A stretch of 64,000 nt of DNA, taken from assembly GCF_042477335.2 (NCBI RefSeq), contig NC_091245.1:223943501-224007500 (forward strand), written 5' to 3'. The stretch is from Ovis canadensis. Taxonomy: Eukaryota; Chordata; Mammalia; Artiodactyla; Bovidae. The notes under the pieces were generated by a model. The model searched no databases. It had not been told where the DNA came from and was given only the letters and a program-made list of their open reading frames with translations. The translations under genes and the position numbers were made by a program. Positions within the stretch are counted from its first letter, which is position 1; each line of letters opens with the position of its first letter. Shown here piece by piece: positions 1 to 11,230 of this stretch.

Positions 1-699
1 CATTTCCCAGAATTCATCTAACTCTAAAATTAAACTTGGTGAATTTTATTCTGTATACATTATACTTCAATATAGATCATTTAAAAAGTAGTACTATCCA
101 CAAGTTCTTTGCTATATTACGTATCTCCAACAGTAGGACATGGCATTGGAATTTGTACACATAAAGAGAGACACTTATGTCATCACACCATTCAGTGGTA
201 GCCAAAATCTGCCTTTGACCTACTCTACTCCACTTCAGGAGTAGATTTAAATCTTAAAAATTTCCCCTTTCAGTGCTATTCTCTGAATCTTCATTATTTT
301 TGCCCAGAAGTATCTTTTCAACCCTGCCCATGCTTCAAGAAATTGAGACCTCTTCCTTCATAACAAAATTTGGCTTTTGTAGATGCATTCAACTAAAAAT
401 TATTGAGTATCCCCTATGCCAGATAATGGACTGGATACTTTCACATACATTTCTTAATCTTAATGATATTACTTTGAAACACATATTGTTATTTCTAGAC
501 CAGGGTAGTGGTAGCTAAGGTGAGGAACTTGAACAGGGTCAGAGGCATCTCAGTATTACCAGTACACAAGCACACAGATTGTTCCATGTTGCCTCTGATC
601 CTGTAAGATAGGGTACATTTCCAGTGTAAAATTATTAGGGGCTCATGATTAGTTGAATGTTAATATTTTAAGTACATAACTCCATCCTTAAAAGTCAGA
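1..699. other. No recognisable feature
   Basis: AT-rich sequence. I see no repeat family, RNA gene or exon-like open frame. The one open stretch near 273-518 has no recognisable composition or motif. Confidence 0.6.
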
Positions 700-790
700 T
701 TGCGCTCAGTCACATCCAACTCTTTGCGACCGCTTGGACTGTAAATTTTCCAGGCAAGAATACTGGAATGAGTTGCCATTTCCTTCTCCA
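700..790 (-). mobile_element. Bov-A SINE, 3' fragment
   Basis: About 90 bp matching the 3' half of the ruminant Bov-A unit in antisense. The diagnostic blocks are the 'ctcagtc...ccaactctttgcgacc' end and the core 'ccaggcaagaatactgga'. The tRNA-related head is missing, so this copy is truncated. Confidence 0.85.
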
Positions 791-1735
791 AAAGTTAGGT
801 TAGATGTACATAGAAGTGAATAGGAAGATGATTCATGGATTAATGCTAAAATGACTATAAACAAACGAAACTTTAGAAATAAGAAGTACGTAATTTATAA
901 AATCATCATTTAATTATAAGATGTAGAGATAGATCATTCTGTTTAAATAGTTATATCAGAAAGCAGAAAGAAAAGAAACTTTGGAATCACTTTAAAAATA
1001 ATAACAAAGTTCTCTTTAAATGATAGTGGTAACTGAAAATGCATATATTGTACCTTAAAACATTTTTTACTAGTCACTGTTAGTAAATCCAGATTAATTA
1101 ATACCTTTTCTTACCTCATTAAAACTGTGCCTAAGCCAAACAAAAATATTTTATTTTATTTTATTTTTTACAGAAATGCTTTAGAAGTAACATCTATAAT
1201 AAGAACCAATTCTTGAAATTCATAACGTTGGAATATGTCTCGTTGTTTTCTATTGTCTTCTAAGTGTGTCACAGTTTTCTTCACTTGGCTTACTTTGTTG
1301 CAGTAGGCATATGTGCTTAAGATGAAATCCCTGAATTTAGTTTCATTATAATAAATGTTTTTTTTATCAACTTGAGTAAGAGTCATCTAAGACTCTCCCC
1401 ACCCTCATCTTTATCAGTTCAGGAGAACTTGACCTACAGATTTTGCTTTCATAGGACAAGAATATATACAAATTAGAGTAGAAATTCATCACCTATGATG
1501 TTGATTTAAAAGGTAAGATCATAAATGGTGTATGAGATGCTAACAACAGTATCCATCAAGAATCTAACATGTGAAAATGATAATCTTTAGCAAAGTAGAA
1601 TCTACATTACAATAAAGAAGAATAGCTGCTTGTTGCTCATTTACTGTCAATCCCATGCTTCAGAGACAAAACAGTAAAATTATAGTATTATATATTACTA
1701 CCTGCTTTAAAGAAAAAAAAAAAAGAAAGAAAACC
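791..1735. other. No recognisable feature
   Basis: AT-rich DNA with short A/T runs (for example around 1146-1170 and 1711-1724). I can support no repeat family or gene. Confidence 0.55.
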
Positions 1736-1890
1736 TAGGAGTATAGTTGCTTTACAATGCTGTGTTAGTGAATCAGCTATTTGTATACTTAGAGCCACAC
1801 CCTCTTGGACGCCCTCCCCCTCATCTAGGACACCCATCTATCCCACCCGTCTGGTTCACCACAGATCACTGCTCTTTATCATGAACCATC
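1736..1890 (-). mobile_element. L1 3' region fragment (antisense)
   Basis: The '...tagttgctttacaatg' and 'gtgaatcagctatttgta' blocks followed by a C-rich stretch match the antisense of the L1 3' UTR common in artiodactyls. A short internal deletion separates the blocks. It lies just outside the poly-T that opens the next L1, so it is probably a separate insertion. Confidence 0.6.
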
Positions 1891-2024
1891 CAAGAGAAGA
1901 GGCATTGGAAAGTTCATACTCTCTTTTTTTTTTTTTTGATTGGCATACAATCGGTTTAGTATATTGTGTTCAGTTGATTTACTATGTTTTGTTAGTTTCA
2001 GGTGTACAACAAAGTGAATCTCGT

Positions 2025-2025
2025 G

Positions 2026-2065
<40 letters not shown>

Positions 2066-2066
2066 T
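2025..2066. repeat. (TA)n(CA)n compound microsatellite
   Basis: About 12 TA units run directly into about 8 AC units. They sit where the L1 3' UTR normally has a TA-rich stretch, so the array probably grew from that seed. Confidence 0.95.
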
Positions 2067-2186
2067 ATACATTATTTACCAGATTCCTTCCCATATTAGA
2101 GAATATTACATATATTCTGTAATATTACAGAATTACATATTACAGAATATTGAGCAGAATTTCCTGGTGCTATGGGCTAGAGTTCT

Positions 2187-2390
2187 GGGCTTCCATGATG
2201 GCTCAACCCACCTATAATGCAGGAGCCACAAAAGACATGGGTTTGATCCCTGGTTTGGGAAGATCCCCTGAAGGAGAAAATGGGAACCCATTTCAGTATT
2301 TTTGCCTGGAAAAGTCCATGGACAGAGGAGCCTGTCAGGCTACAGTCCATGGGGTTGCAAAGAGTGGGTGGACACGACTGAGTGACTGAA
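2187..2390 (+). mobile_element. Bov-tA-type SINE, near complete, nested in L1
   Basis: Begins with the tRNA-like head 'gggcttcc...ggctca', contains 'gggaagatcccctg', and ends with 'cacgactgagtgactgaac'. It splits the L1 3' UTR, so it is younger than that L1. A CA-rich tail follows. Confidence 0.92.
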
Positions 2391-2429
2391 CACACATACA
2401 CACACCCACACCCACACCCAAACACACAC
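2389..2429. repeat. CA-rich / (CACACC)n simple repeat
   Basis: Directly follows the SINE 3' end. It mixes CACA and CACCCA units, typical of tail-derived microsatellites. Confidence 0.9.
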
Positions 2430-2852
2430 TGTGCTATATAGTAGGTCATTATTAGTTATATATTTTATATAGTAGTGTATATATGTTAATTCCAATCTCC
2501 TAATTTGTCTCCCCAAATTTCCCCTTTGGCAGCTGTGTTTGATTTCAAACTCTCTGAGTTTGTTTCTGTTTTGTAAGTAAGTTCATTTGTATCATTTTTA
2601 TTAAATCACACATATAACATATCATTTGATATTTGGTTTTCTGTCTGTCTTACTTCATTTAGTATGATAATCTCTGGGTCCATAAATGTTGCCACAAAAG
2701 GTATTATTTTGTCCTTTTTATTTTATTTTTAAATATAAATTTATGTATTGTCCTTTTTTATGGCTGAATAATATTCCTATATATATATATATGTACCAGA
2801 TCTTCTTTATCCATTGCTTTGTCAATGGGAATTTAGGTTATTTCCATGTCTT

Positions 2853-3179
2853 TCAGTTCAGTTAAGTTCAGCCACTCTGTCGTGTCTGACTCCTTGTGAC
2901 CCATGAATTACAGCACGCCAGGTCTCTCTGTCCATCACCAACTCCCGGAGTTCACTCAAACTCATGTCCAACGAGTCGGTGATGCCATCCAGCCATCTCA
3001 TCCTCTCTCATCCGCTTCTCCTCCTGCCCCCAATCCCTCCCAGAATCAGAGTCTTTTCCAATGAGTCAACTCTTTGCGTGAGGTGGCCAAAGTACTGAAG
3101 TTTCAGCTTTAGCATCATTCCTTCCAAAGAACAACCAGGATTGATCTCCTTTAGAATGGACTGATTGGATCTCCTTGCA
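2853..3179 (-). mobile_element. BovB LINE, 5'-truncated 3' fragment, nested in L1
   Basis: About 327 bp of the BovB 3' end in antisense, starting with the ttcag-type terminal repeats. It encodes the conserved C-terminal tail in the minus frame (…SILKEINPG…LKLQYFGHL…). It interrupts the L1 ORF2 phrase 'catgtctt / (a)gctattgtaaatag'. The 5-base GTCTT is present on both sides (2848-2852 and 3180-3184), consistent with a short target-site duplication. Confidence 0.92.
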
Positions 3180-4106
3180 GTCTTAGCTATTGTAAATAGT
3201 ACTACAATGAACATTAGGGTACATGTGTCTTTTCAAATTATGGTCTTCTCCAGATATATAGCAAGAAATGGGACTCCTGGATCATATGATAGTTATATAT
3301 TTCCTTTTTTAGGAACCTCCATACTGTTTTCCATAATGATTGTACCAATTTACACTCCCAGCAACATAGTAGGGGAGTTCTCTTTTTCAACACCCTCTAC
3401 AGCATTTATTGTTTGTAGAGTTTTTGATGATTGTCTTTTTGACTGGTGTGAGGTGATACCTTATTGTGATTTTGATTTGCATTTCTCTAATAATGAGTGA
3501 TATTGAACATCTTTTCATGTGCTTTTTGGCTTGTAAACTTCTTTGGAGAATGTCTATTTAGTTCTTCAACCAGTTTTTGATTTGATTGTTTGATTTTTTT
3601 TATATTGAACTGAATGAGTTGCTTATATATTTTGGAAATTAACCCATTGTCAGTTGAATTGTTTGCAAATATCTTGTCCCATTCTGTGTGTTGTCTTTTT
3701 TTTGTTTGTTTCCTTTGCTGTAGAAAGGCTTTTAAATTTAGTTAGGTTATATTTGTTTATTTTGTTTTTATTTTCCTTACACTAGGTCAGTTCAAAAAGA
3801 TATCATTGCAATTGTATGCCAGAGAGTGTTCTGCCTTTGTTTTCCTCTAAGAATTTTGTTATATCTGGCCTTTATTTAGAACTTTAATCCATTTTGAGTT
3901 GATTTTTGTTTATGGTGTTAGGTAGTGTTCTAACTTCATTCTTTTACATGTAGCTGTCCAGTTTACTAATCATCACTTACTGAAGACATTATCTTATCTC
4001 TATTGTATATCCTTGCCTCCTTCGTCGTAGATTAGGTGACCATACATGCATGGGTTTATCTCTGCCTTGTTTGAGCTTCATTTGAAATAGTGTCTGCATT
4101 AGACAT

Positions 4107-4176
4107 TTTTTCATTATTTAACTATAGATTATTATTATTATTATTATTTTTCATTATTTAACTATAGATTATTATT
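4107..4176. repeat. Tandem duplication, ~40-bp offset, with ATT repeats
   Basis: The block 'tcattatttaactatagatt' followed by ATT units occurs at about 4111 and again at about 4151, joined by an (ATT)n run. It looks like slippage or a small segmental duplication at a trinucleotide run. Confidence 0.9.
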
Positions 4177-5500
4177 GATATATATCTCTCATCAATTTCT
4201 TTTCCAAGATTTTGAATTTTCCAATATTAAAAAGAAAAAAAGACAAACAAAAAAGCATTTTCAACCATTCTTTAACAATTATCTACAAGATGTTGGGCAA
4301 AAATATGATTTCAGAATGATCTCATGTCAACCACTCACCTAAAACAATGGTTAAATCTGAGTCTATTCAATTTTAAATCATCTAGGTAATTGACACTGAA
4401 ATAATGACCATTTTCTACATAATTTAATAATATCGTCCACAGAGGTGGCTGAATCGGGCTTGAGAAGAAGTGTCCTATGATGTAATTATAATTACTTAGT
4501 CTTATTGACATGGCCTTAATAAAGGCCAACCTCAAATTCAGAATCTTTTCACAAGAATGTATCCTTGAAATGATAGAAAGGGAGAGTGGACATTTAGTAT
4601 TTTTAGTTTATATCACAGTTATCTTTAGGGGTATTAAAATAGCACCAGTTTTATTGATTTATATAATATTTAAGTGGACTGAAACATAGAAATCATTAAA
4701 GTAGTATATTACACAAAGTGAAATATGTGTACATGTTAACTCATTTTCTTATAAACAATAGACATTATCTGGTAGCTATAGTCTAAAGTCAAGGACAAGT
4801 ACATGATCCAACCTAAATTACCCACATGTTCTCTCTGAAGATTGAAGTTCAGAGTATACCTTTGAATCCATTTTCTGTGTATCAAGGCTCAAACCAAAGA
4901 TAACTTTTGAAGACCACTGCAGTTGTCCAGGCAACAGATCAGATATGTTTTATTGCTGCTCTCAACCTTAGAGAAAGGAGGGATAAAAGCAGATAGAAGA
5001 GGGTAACTCCAACAAGGCTTTGTCTGGAGATCTAAATGTAAGAGTGTTAGTTACCACTACAGCTCACTAGCTTTGTTATAAGCTCAAATCTAATCTCTAA
5101 ACTCAAGGTTTCTCAGAAGATATTCTTGAAGGCCGCTTTAAGTTTAAAGTTTCTGCGGTATTATAATTTACTTCCATAATATTTTTTAAAGTAATAAAAG
5201 ATAAAAAATATCTTGCAAATGTATGTTCAGTTTAAAATTTCAATTATGAAATCCTCTCGAATAGGTACCACTTTGCACTCAATTTGGCATGCTGTGATGC
5301 CTGAAGAGTTAATGTTAAGAAATGGTAACAATTATTTGAATTTTAGTAGCCACTGATACAGACATGAAACAAACATTGGACACTCCAACTAACAGTGGAG
5401 AGTTGATTCAAACTTTGGTTTTAATTACTATGGTTGCCTCTGAAAATTAAAATCACATTGGCCATATGTAATTTTATTTTTCAGCAAAGTTTCATATATG
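4177..5500. other. No recognisable feature
   Basis: AT-rich single-copy-looking DNA. No repeat consensus, gene or structured RNA can be supported by eye. Confidence 0.5.
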
Positions 5501-5502
5501 GG

Positions 5503-5504
<2 letters not shown>

Positions 5505-5532
<28 letters not shown>
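5505..5532. repeat. (AT)n microsatellite
   Basis: About 14 uninterrupted AT units. Confidence 0.95.
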
Positions 5533-5535
<3 letters not shown>

Positions 5536-5846
5536 ATTATGACATTGTGATGGAAAATAAAGATATAAAACAACATTGACTTGAATTTTGTAAACAATTT
5601 TATGCTTACTTGCTTCCTTTTTTGCATTTGTTTCTAAGTTTCTAAATAGCTACTGAAGTCTCCTTTAGTTTTACCTTGTGATTTTGTGTGAAAGAGATAG
5701 AAAAGAGAAAAGAAGTAGGGAAATAAAAAGAGATAGAGATTAGATTTAGAAATTAAAATTAAATATAATTTTGTTTCATGTTTTTCGAATTTTAACTGGT
5801 AGGTCAAAATCTCAGTAGACTATGTCTGAGTAAGAATGTAAGACAT
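5533..5846. other. No recognisable feature (purine-rich patch)
   Basis: Includes a purine-rich stretch at about 5690-5745 (aagag/gaaa blocks). No gene or repeat family is recognised. Confidence 0.5.
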
Positions 5847-6380
5847 CAGTTCAGTTTAGTTCAGTCTCTCGGTCGTGTCCGACTCTTTGCGACCCCATGA
5901 ACTGCAGCACGCCAGGCCTCCCTGTCCATCATCCACTCCCGGAGTCCACCAAAACCCTTGTCCATTGAGTCAGTAATGCCATCCAGCCATCTCATACTCT
6001 ATAGTCCCCTTCTCCTCTTGCCCTCAATCTTTCCCATCATGAGGGTCTTTTACATTGGGTCAATTCTTCCCATCAGGTGGCCAAAGGATTGGAGTTTCAG
6101 CTTCAACATCAGTCCTTCCAATGAACACCCAGGACTGATTTCCTTTAGGATGGACTTGTTGGATCTCCTTGCAGTTCAAGGGACTCTTGAGAGTCTTCTC
6201 CAACACCACAGTTCAAAACTATCAGTTCTTCAGCCTCAGCTTTCTTTATAGTCCAACTTTCACATCCATACATGACCACTGGAAAAAACCATAGCCTTGA
6301 CTAGATGGACCTCTGTTGGCAAAGTAATGTCTCTGCTTTTTAATATGCTATCTAGGTTGGTCATAAATTTCCTTTGGCTG
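5847..6380 (-). mobile_element. BovB LINE, 5'-truncated 3' fragment
   Basis: About 535 bp of antisense BovB from the ttcag-repeat 3' terminus through the C-terminal domain region to the 'ggttggtcataa' block, where it is truncated. Frames are broken by substitutions and a deletion near 6240-6290. A SINE follows 20 bp further on. Confidence 0.92.
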
Positions 6381-6401
6381 AAGAAAATACTACATATTTA
6401 A

Positions 6402-6530
6402 GGTGTTGTTTAGTCCCTAACTCATGTTTGACTCTTTTGCATCCCCATGGACTCTAGCCTGCCAGGTTCCTCTGTCCTGGGATTTTCAAGGCAAGAATAC
6501 TGGGGTGGGTTACTATTTTCTTCTCCAAGG
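6402..6530 (-). mobile_element. Bov-A SINE, 3' part
   Basis: Antisense Bov-A core with 'tgccaggttcctctgtcc', 'caaggcaagaatactgg' and 'ttctccaagg'. The head is absent. Confidence 0.85.
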
Positions 6531-7214
6531 TGTTTAAGTAGTCCATATTCTCAAGGACTAAGGATTCAAGGAAGTAAACCTGCTAAACTTGGGCTATTGA
6601 ATAAGCCTGACTACCTTTTAAATTATCTGAATCTGGTGGGACAGAATTTTATTGGCTACTTTAATATATGACACTTTACTCTTCTTTTTGATTAAATTTT
6701 AATAGACTAATATTTTGTGTATGTGGACTTTTACATGTTTTGTTGATATACTGACTTGAATTAATTACAGAGTGAAAGTTACACATTTCATATGTTAATT
6801 GAAAAAAGCCCATGAATTATGTATCATATTTCAGATCAAAATATATATCTTGTATTAAACAGTGCTCAGAAAAAAAAAATAGTCTATTGAAATCAAGAAG
6901 GTCCCTGGAATTTCCTAATTAGAGCACATTCAGCAATTTTCTTTAAAGCCTGACAAATATTCAGAATACCCATTGAATTAGTGAGTTTTTAGATCATGAG
7001 TTGACTGAGCTTATAAGAGTACAACATAATCAGAGATGTTTCTTGTATGTAGAGATAATTCACATAGAAGTCTTGAGGAAAAGTTTAGTGACAGTATGTC
7101 TTTAATTTTCATACAAAGTATGACTTGAGCAACTTCTAAAAATTTGATTTTCATCAGTGCCATCTGGGAATCACATAGGAAATACAGATGACTAAGTCTT
7201 TGTCTCAAGTGAGA
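6531..7214. other. No recognisable feature
   Basis: AT-rich DNA with no supported repeat or gene. Confidence 0.5.
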
Positions 7215-7355
7215 GACTTATAACCTCTTTATCTGTAAAAATAAAGATAATAGTAACTAGTTAGACTATTGTATAGCTAATTTCAGTAAATATCATGTCA
7301 CCTATTAAACATTCAGTATATTAGCTATACTTGCTGCTGTTATTATTATTAATTT
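7215..7355 (+). mobile_element. MIR SINE, 3' part (probable)
   Basis: The order of blocks resembles the second half of MIR: a '...cctctttatctgtaaaa' phrase, 'gataatagta', a decayed middle, and a terminal 'gctgttattattatt'. It is heavily diverged, as expected for this ancient family. Confidence 0.55.
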
Positions 7356-8392
7356 TGATGCACTCTGAAATGTGAAAACCATGTACTTACTTATTTTCTG
7401 CTACAACAGTAATATCAAAATAATATCTCAGAACCAGTAATTCTTTCTATACACATATACATATTTTAATGTTTCAGAGTTGCTTCAGGTTACTGATAGA
7501 TGATTCCATCAAAAATGGTGAACTTCTGCAATCTGATGCATTTGTTTTTCAATTAGCAAATTTCACTGATCATTCTAGCAATTTCATTTACAGACTTAGA
7601 CTTCAAAACTGGAGTCTTGGTTTGTATTATTACTTACTTCTGAAAATGATTAGAAAGAAACTAGAACATGGATTTCAGAATTTGCTAAAGTGTTATATTG
7701 AAAATCTCTCTTAGGGTGTGCATTTTTAATATTCGGTGGAAAATTACCCATTATTTTAACTCTCATGTGACAAGTTAAATTATATATCATTTTATTATTT
7801 TATAGAACAATATTTTTCTCATAAAATCTCTAGGACTTACAGCTGAGAATAGCTTGATGAAAATTATTTCTCTTACTTTTCTTTTCAAAAACAGTCTTCA
7901 TCTGGCATCACTAAACAGACAGCAAATTGCTATATGCATTATGCATCTTCCCTTTAAAACTGACAATTCAGGAACCTGATATGCTTGTGTTAACTTAAAT
8001 TGCTCAAGATATTGTCAGTGAAAACTAACAATTAATTGTTTATTAATAGAGTGAAGATAATTTCAACTGAAGATGTACATATCTAAACTGTGGACTATAT
8101 TTCTGTGCCTATGTGCATATACTTTAGATTTATTTATCATATCTATCTACCTAGTTTCATGGTTAACATAAGAAATATGAAATAGAAGTGCTTGAGACCT
8201 GGACTTATGTAACTCTTTAAATTGTTAACATTGACCTCCTAATGGTAAAGTTATATTCAATATATCCAGTATATATGATTATTTATGATCAGCAATAGAA
8301 ATTTTCTTAAATCTTCTGTCATTCTAAAAAAAAAAAATACTTCCTGAGTACTTACTTATTATCATCAGTAGCAATTACTTTACACTTCAGTT
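7356..8392. other. No recognisable feature
   Basis: AT-rich. An open stretch at 7469-7714 on the plus strand has no recognisable protein features and biased Leu/Ile/Phe content typical of AT-rich noncoding DNA. Confidence 0.5.
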
Positions 8393-8538
8393 GGGGTTCC
8401 CAGTTGATTCCCTGGAGAAGGAAATAGCAATACTCCCGTATTCTTGCCTGGAAAATTCCATCAACAGAAAGCTTGGTGGGTTACAGTCAATGGGGTGATA
8501 AGGAGTCAGACACAACTGAGCAACTGAGCATGCATGCA
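8393..8538 (+). mobile_element. Bov-A SINE, internally deleted
   Basis: A short head-like 'ttggggttcccag' passes straight into 'ccctggagaaggaaatagca', then 'cagtcaatggggtgataaggagtcagacac'-type blocks and 'caactgagca'. The middle tRNA-derived part is missing. Confidence 0.8.
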
Positions 8539-10141
8539 CACTTCATTTAACTATATCACAAAACTGAGAATTGTGTGTTATATGAGAAATTAGAACGTCA
8601 AAGTTTTATATAGCTACCAAATTTCACACAATTTAGTTGTGACTAGGATCCTGCCCTGGATTAACTAATCCTAAAACCTTTGACCACCCTTTTACCTACC
8701 CTTTCTTGGTTGTGTTCTTTGCTTGTTCTCATAGAGGTTTGGTATTATGATTTCATTCTGGTCTGAGAGGTAGCTGATGCACAATAAATTAACATAAAAA
8801 GAAGTAAAACCTTTTCCTCAATTGTTATAGATAAAAATTCTACTACTTTTTCCCACAGTGTTTTCATGGAATCTGAAAACACCCAAGTACTGAGCAATCA
8901 GCCAAAGCTTCCCTATTCTTATTGTTCCTTTATGCTTCTTTCAGTGCTCACTGTCTATGTCCTGCCATCTCTTCTGACATATCTGTTTTGGAAGTTTCTC
9001 CATGGCTGCTCATCATTGATTCCTTCCCCCATTCCCCATCATTTACAATGAACACACCAATATCAATTAGTCTAGAGTTGCTTGTTATTTTTTGACCTTT
9101 AAAAAGGCCAAGTCTTTCCATTTATTTGCTTCAGTTGTGTACTTGACAATATTGTTTCCCTGGTGGAGGGTCATGGGTCGATTTTGACTTGATAACTCAG
9201 AATTTTTCCTCTCAATTTTGTAACTCAATGAATTTTTGACAGTTTTAATTTATTGACAATGTGCACATGCTCCTTGACTTGAGCTCCTTCTATAACTATT
9301 TCTAATTTCATATTGAAATATAGTTGTACTTGGAAATCATTTTGAAAATTATTACTTCTGCCTAATTCATATTCAAAACACTGAACCCTTTATCTTCTCA
9401 CATTACCAAAGTCATATCCTCTCATACCTACTGCATACACTATTATTCACTATCTTTAGAAGACTAAAGATTTGAACAAGTAAATTGACTTATAATCAGA
9501 GGGAACACAATGTCATCCATTCATTCAGGGTATCTACCTGATTACAAATTTCCCTTGATATTGTACTTGTCACACAAAAATATTTCAGAATGTCAACAAT
9601 TGCTAAAGTACCTCTATCTCTATCTGATGGAAAAATGTTGAAGAACTTAGTGCACCCTTGGGATTTTAACTTTTTATATTGAATTGTATGAAATGTCTAC
9701 TTTTGTAATTCAAAAACAGTTGAATATTAATTATTTCTATGGCCCTATATGACCTACATTTTAATAATGTCTTGGTATTTATGTCCATTTGTCTGATACT
9801 TTTAGTAGCTATTATGTTCAAACTTGGCATTATTACTCATAGAGTTTACTTTATGGAATATCTTGCCTCCCTTCTTGTCATTCCAGATTATTATTTATTT
9901 TGGGTAGTTGCTTTTTATACTATACTATTAAGAGGTTACTACTCACGATGGCTTATTTCATTTGTTCTCCATAAAGCAAATTAGGTCCTTCTTGTCTGTA
10001 GTTTTCATTTTAGGCCTTGTTTGTCTTGGCTCTTTGATTTGCACTTTTATTTGTATCAGTCTCTGTGGAGGATAAACTCTACGGTGGCCTTCAGTGATCC
10101 CTGGTGTTCATTGCTTTATATAACCGTCTCCCTTGGATATA
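8539..10141. other. No recognisable feature
   Basis: AT-rich sequence. Open stretches at 8866-9051 and 9739-9984 (plus) are short and hydrophobic, and have no motif, splice or start context I can support. I would not annotate them. Confidence 0.5.
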
Positions 10142-10346
10142 GGCTTCCCTGGTGGCTCAGATAGTAAAGAATCCACCTGTAATGCAGGTGACACAGGTTC
10201 GATCCTTGATTTGGGAAGATCCTCTGGAGAAGGGAATGGCTACCCACTCCAGTATTCTTGCCTGGAGAATTTCATGAACAGAGGAACCTGGCAGGCTACA
10301 GCCCATGAGGTCACAAAGAATTGGACACAACCAAGTGACTAACACT
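10142..10346 (+). mobile_element. Bov-tA-type SINE, near complete
   Basis: Full structure from 'ggcttccctggtggctca' through 'gaatccacctgtaatgcagg' and 'cactccagtattcttgcctgg' to 'caaccaagtgactaacac'. Low divergence, so relatively young. Confidence 0.95.
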
Positions 10347-10708
10347 TTTGGATATGGGCAGAGAGATGAATTTCTTTTAATGAGTAGAATATGGCAAAGG
10401 TGTCGGGGTATCACTCTCATTACATTATGTTATATAAGATCCTATCTTGTTATAGAAAGCTTGTCTAGAAATTTTCCTTGCTGACTCAACAAAATGACTG
10501 TATTGGGAATGTTTCATGTGGGAAGAAATTGTGAGAGGCCTCTAGGAACTGCAGATGGCTTCTAGAAGCTGAGGTTGGCCTCTAGACACTGAGAGCAGAT
10601 TCCAGCAGGTAAAATGCAGCAGTAAGTCAGAGCTCTCAGTCCTAAAAACTCAAGGAAATAAATTTTCTATTTAAGTGACCTTGAAATCAATCTGGTTAAA
10701 CTTAAAAG

Positions 10709-11125
10709 ATATACAGAGTGAAGTAAGCCAGAAAGAAAAACACCAATACAGTATACTAACACATATATATGGAATTTAGGAGGATGGCAATGACGACCCT
10801 GTATGCAAGACAGGAAAAAAGACACAGATGTGTATAACGGACTTTTGAACTCAGAGGGAGAGGGAGAGGGAGAGGGTGGGATGATTTGGGAGAATGGGAA
10901 TTCTAACATGTATACTATCATGTAAGAATTGAATCGCTAGTCCATGTCTGACGTAGGGTGCGGCATGCTTGGGGCTGGTGCATGGGGATGACCCAGAGAG
11001 ATGTTGTGGGGAGGGAGATGGAAGGGGGGGTCATGTTTGGGAACACATGTAAGAATTAAAGATTTTAAAATTAAAAAAATAAATAAATAAAATGAACTGA
11101 AAAAAAAAAAAAGAAAAAAAAAAAA
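10709..11125 (+). mobile_element. Ruminant L1 (L1_BT-like) 3' end, 5'-truncated
   Basis: Starts at 'atacagagtgaagtaagcc', the end of ORF2, and covers the 3' UTR landmarks 'gggtgggatgatttgggag', 'gcttggggctggtgca' and 'gggatgacccagagagatg'. It ends in an A-rich tail at 11057-11125. It retains only the last codons of ORF2, so it was dead on arrival. A GAGAGG expansion lies at about 10855-10878. Confidence 0.93.
10855..10878. repeat. (GAGAGG)n short repeat in L1 3' UTR
   Basis: Four consecutive gagaggg-type units, where the other L1 3' ends in this window show about two. Confidence 0.85.
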
Positions 11126-11230
11126 CACAAACTGGCTGACACCTTTTTCTCCACCTTTTGAAACCCTGAGAGATTCTTCTAAACCATGTCCAGATCCTGA
11201 ATCAGACCCTTGAACCACAGAAACCGTGAG

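Larger units (their letters stand above)
1924..4064 (-). mobile_element. L1 LINE, 3' half of ORF2 plus 3' UTR, with nested insertions
   Basis: A poly-T at 1924-1937 is the poly(A) tail of a minus-strand L1. Continuing on the plus strand, the sequence follows the antisense of the L1 3' UTR and then the C-terminal part of ORF2. Landmarks are 'ggctgaataatattcc' near 2761, 'tagctattgtaaatag' near 3184, the 'gtgaggtgatacc' block near 3447 and the 'gtagctgtccagttt' block near 3950. Frames are broken throughout, so it is an inactive old copy. The 5' end is lost near 4064. A (TA)/(CA) expansion, a Bov-A SINE and a BovB fragment interrupt it, so it predates all three. Confidence 0.85.
10455..11230 (+). 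mobile_element. MLT1-type MaLR LTR, split by an L1 insertion
   Basis: The left part (about 10455-10705) carries the MLT1-like phrases 'aggcctctaggaactg', 'ggcctctagacactgagag' and 'ctcagtcctaaaa'. The right part (about 11126-11230) resumes with 'aactggctgacacc', 'gaaaccctgagag' and 'gaaaccgtgagataataaa', the usual LTR 3' portion. The two parts are collinear with one LTR when the L1 between them is removed. This is a solo, ancient non-coding LTR of the ERVL-MaLR group. Confidence 0.65.

Noticed and set aside
9739..9984. 81-codon hydrophobic open frame resembling a membrane protein
   Set aside because: Leu/Ile/Phe/Tyr richness is expected from AT-rich noncoding DNA; nothing else supports it.
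10685..11140. Target-site duplication for the L1 inside the MLT1 LTR
   Set aside because: Flanks share only A-rich and 'aaact' words, not a convincing duplication.
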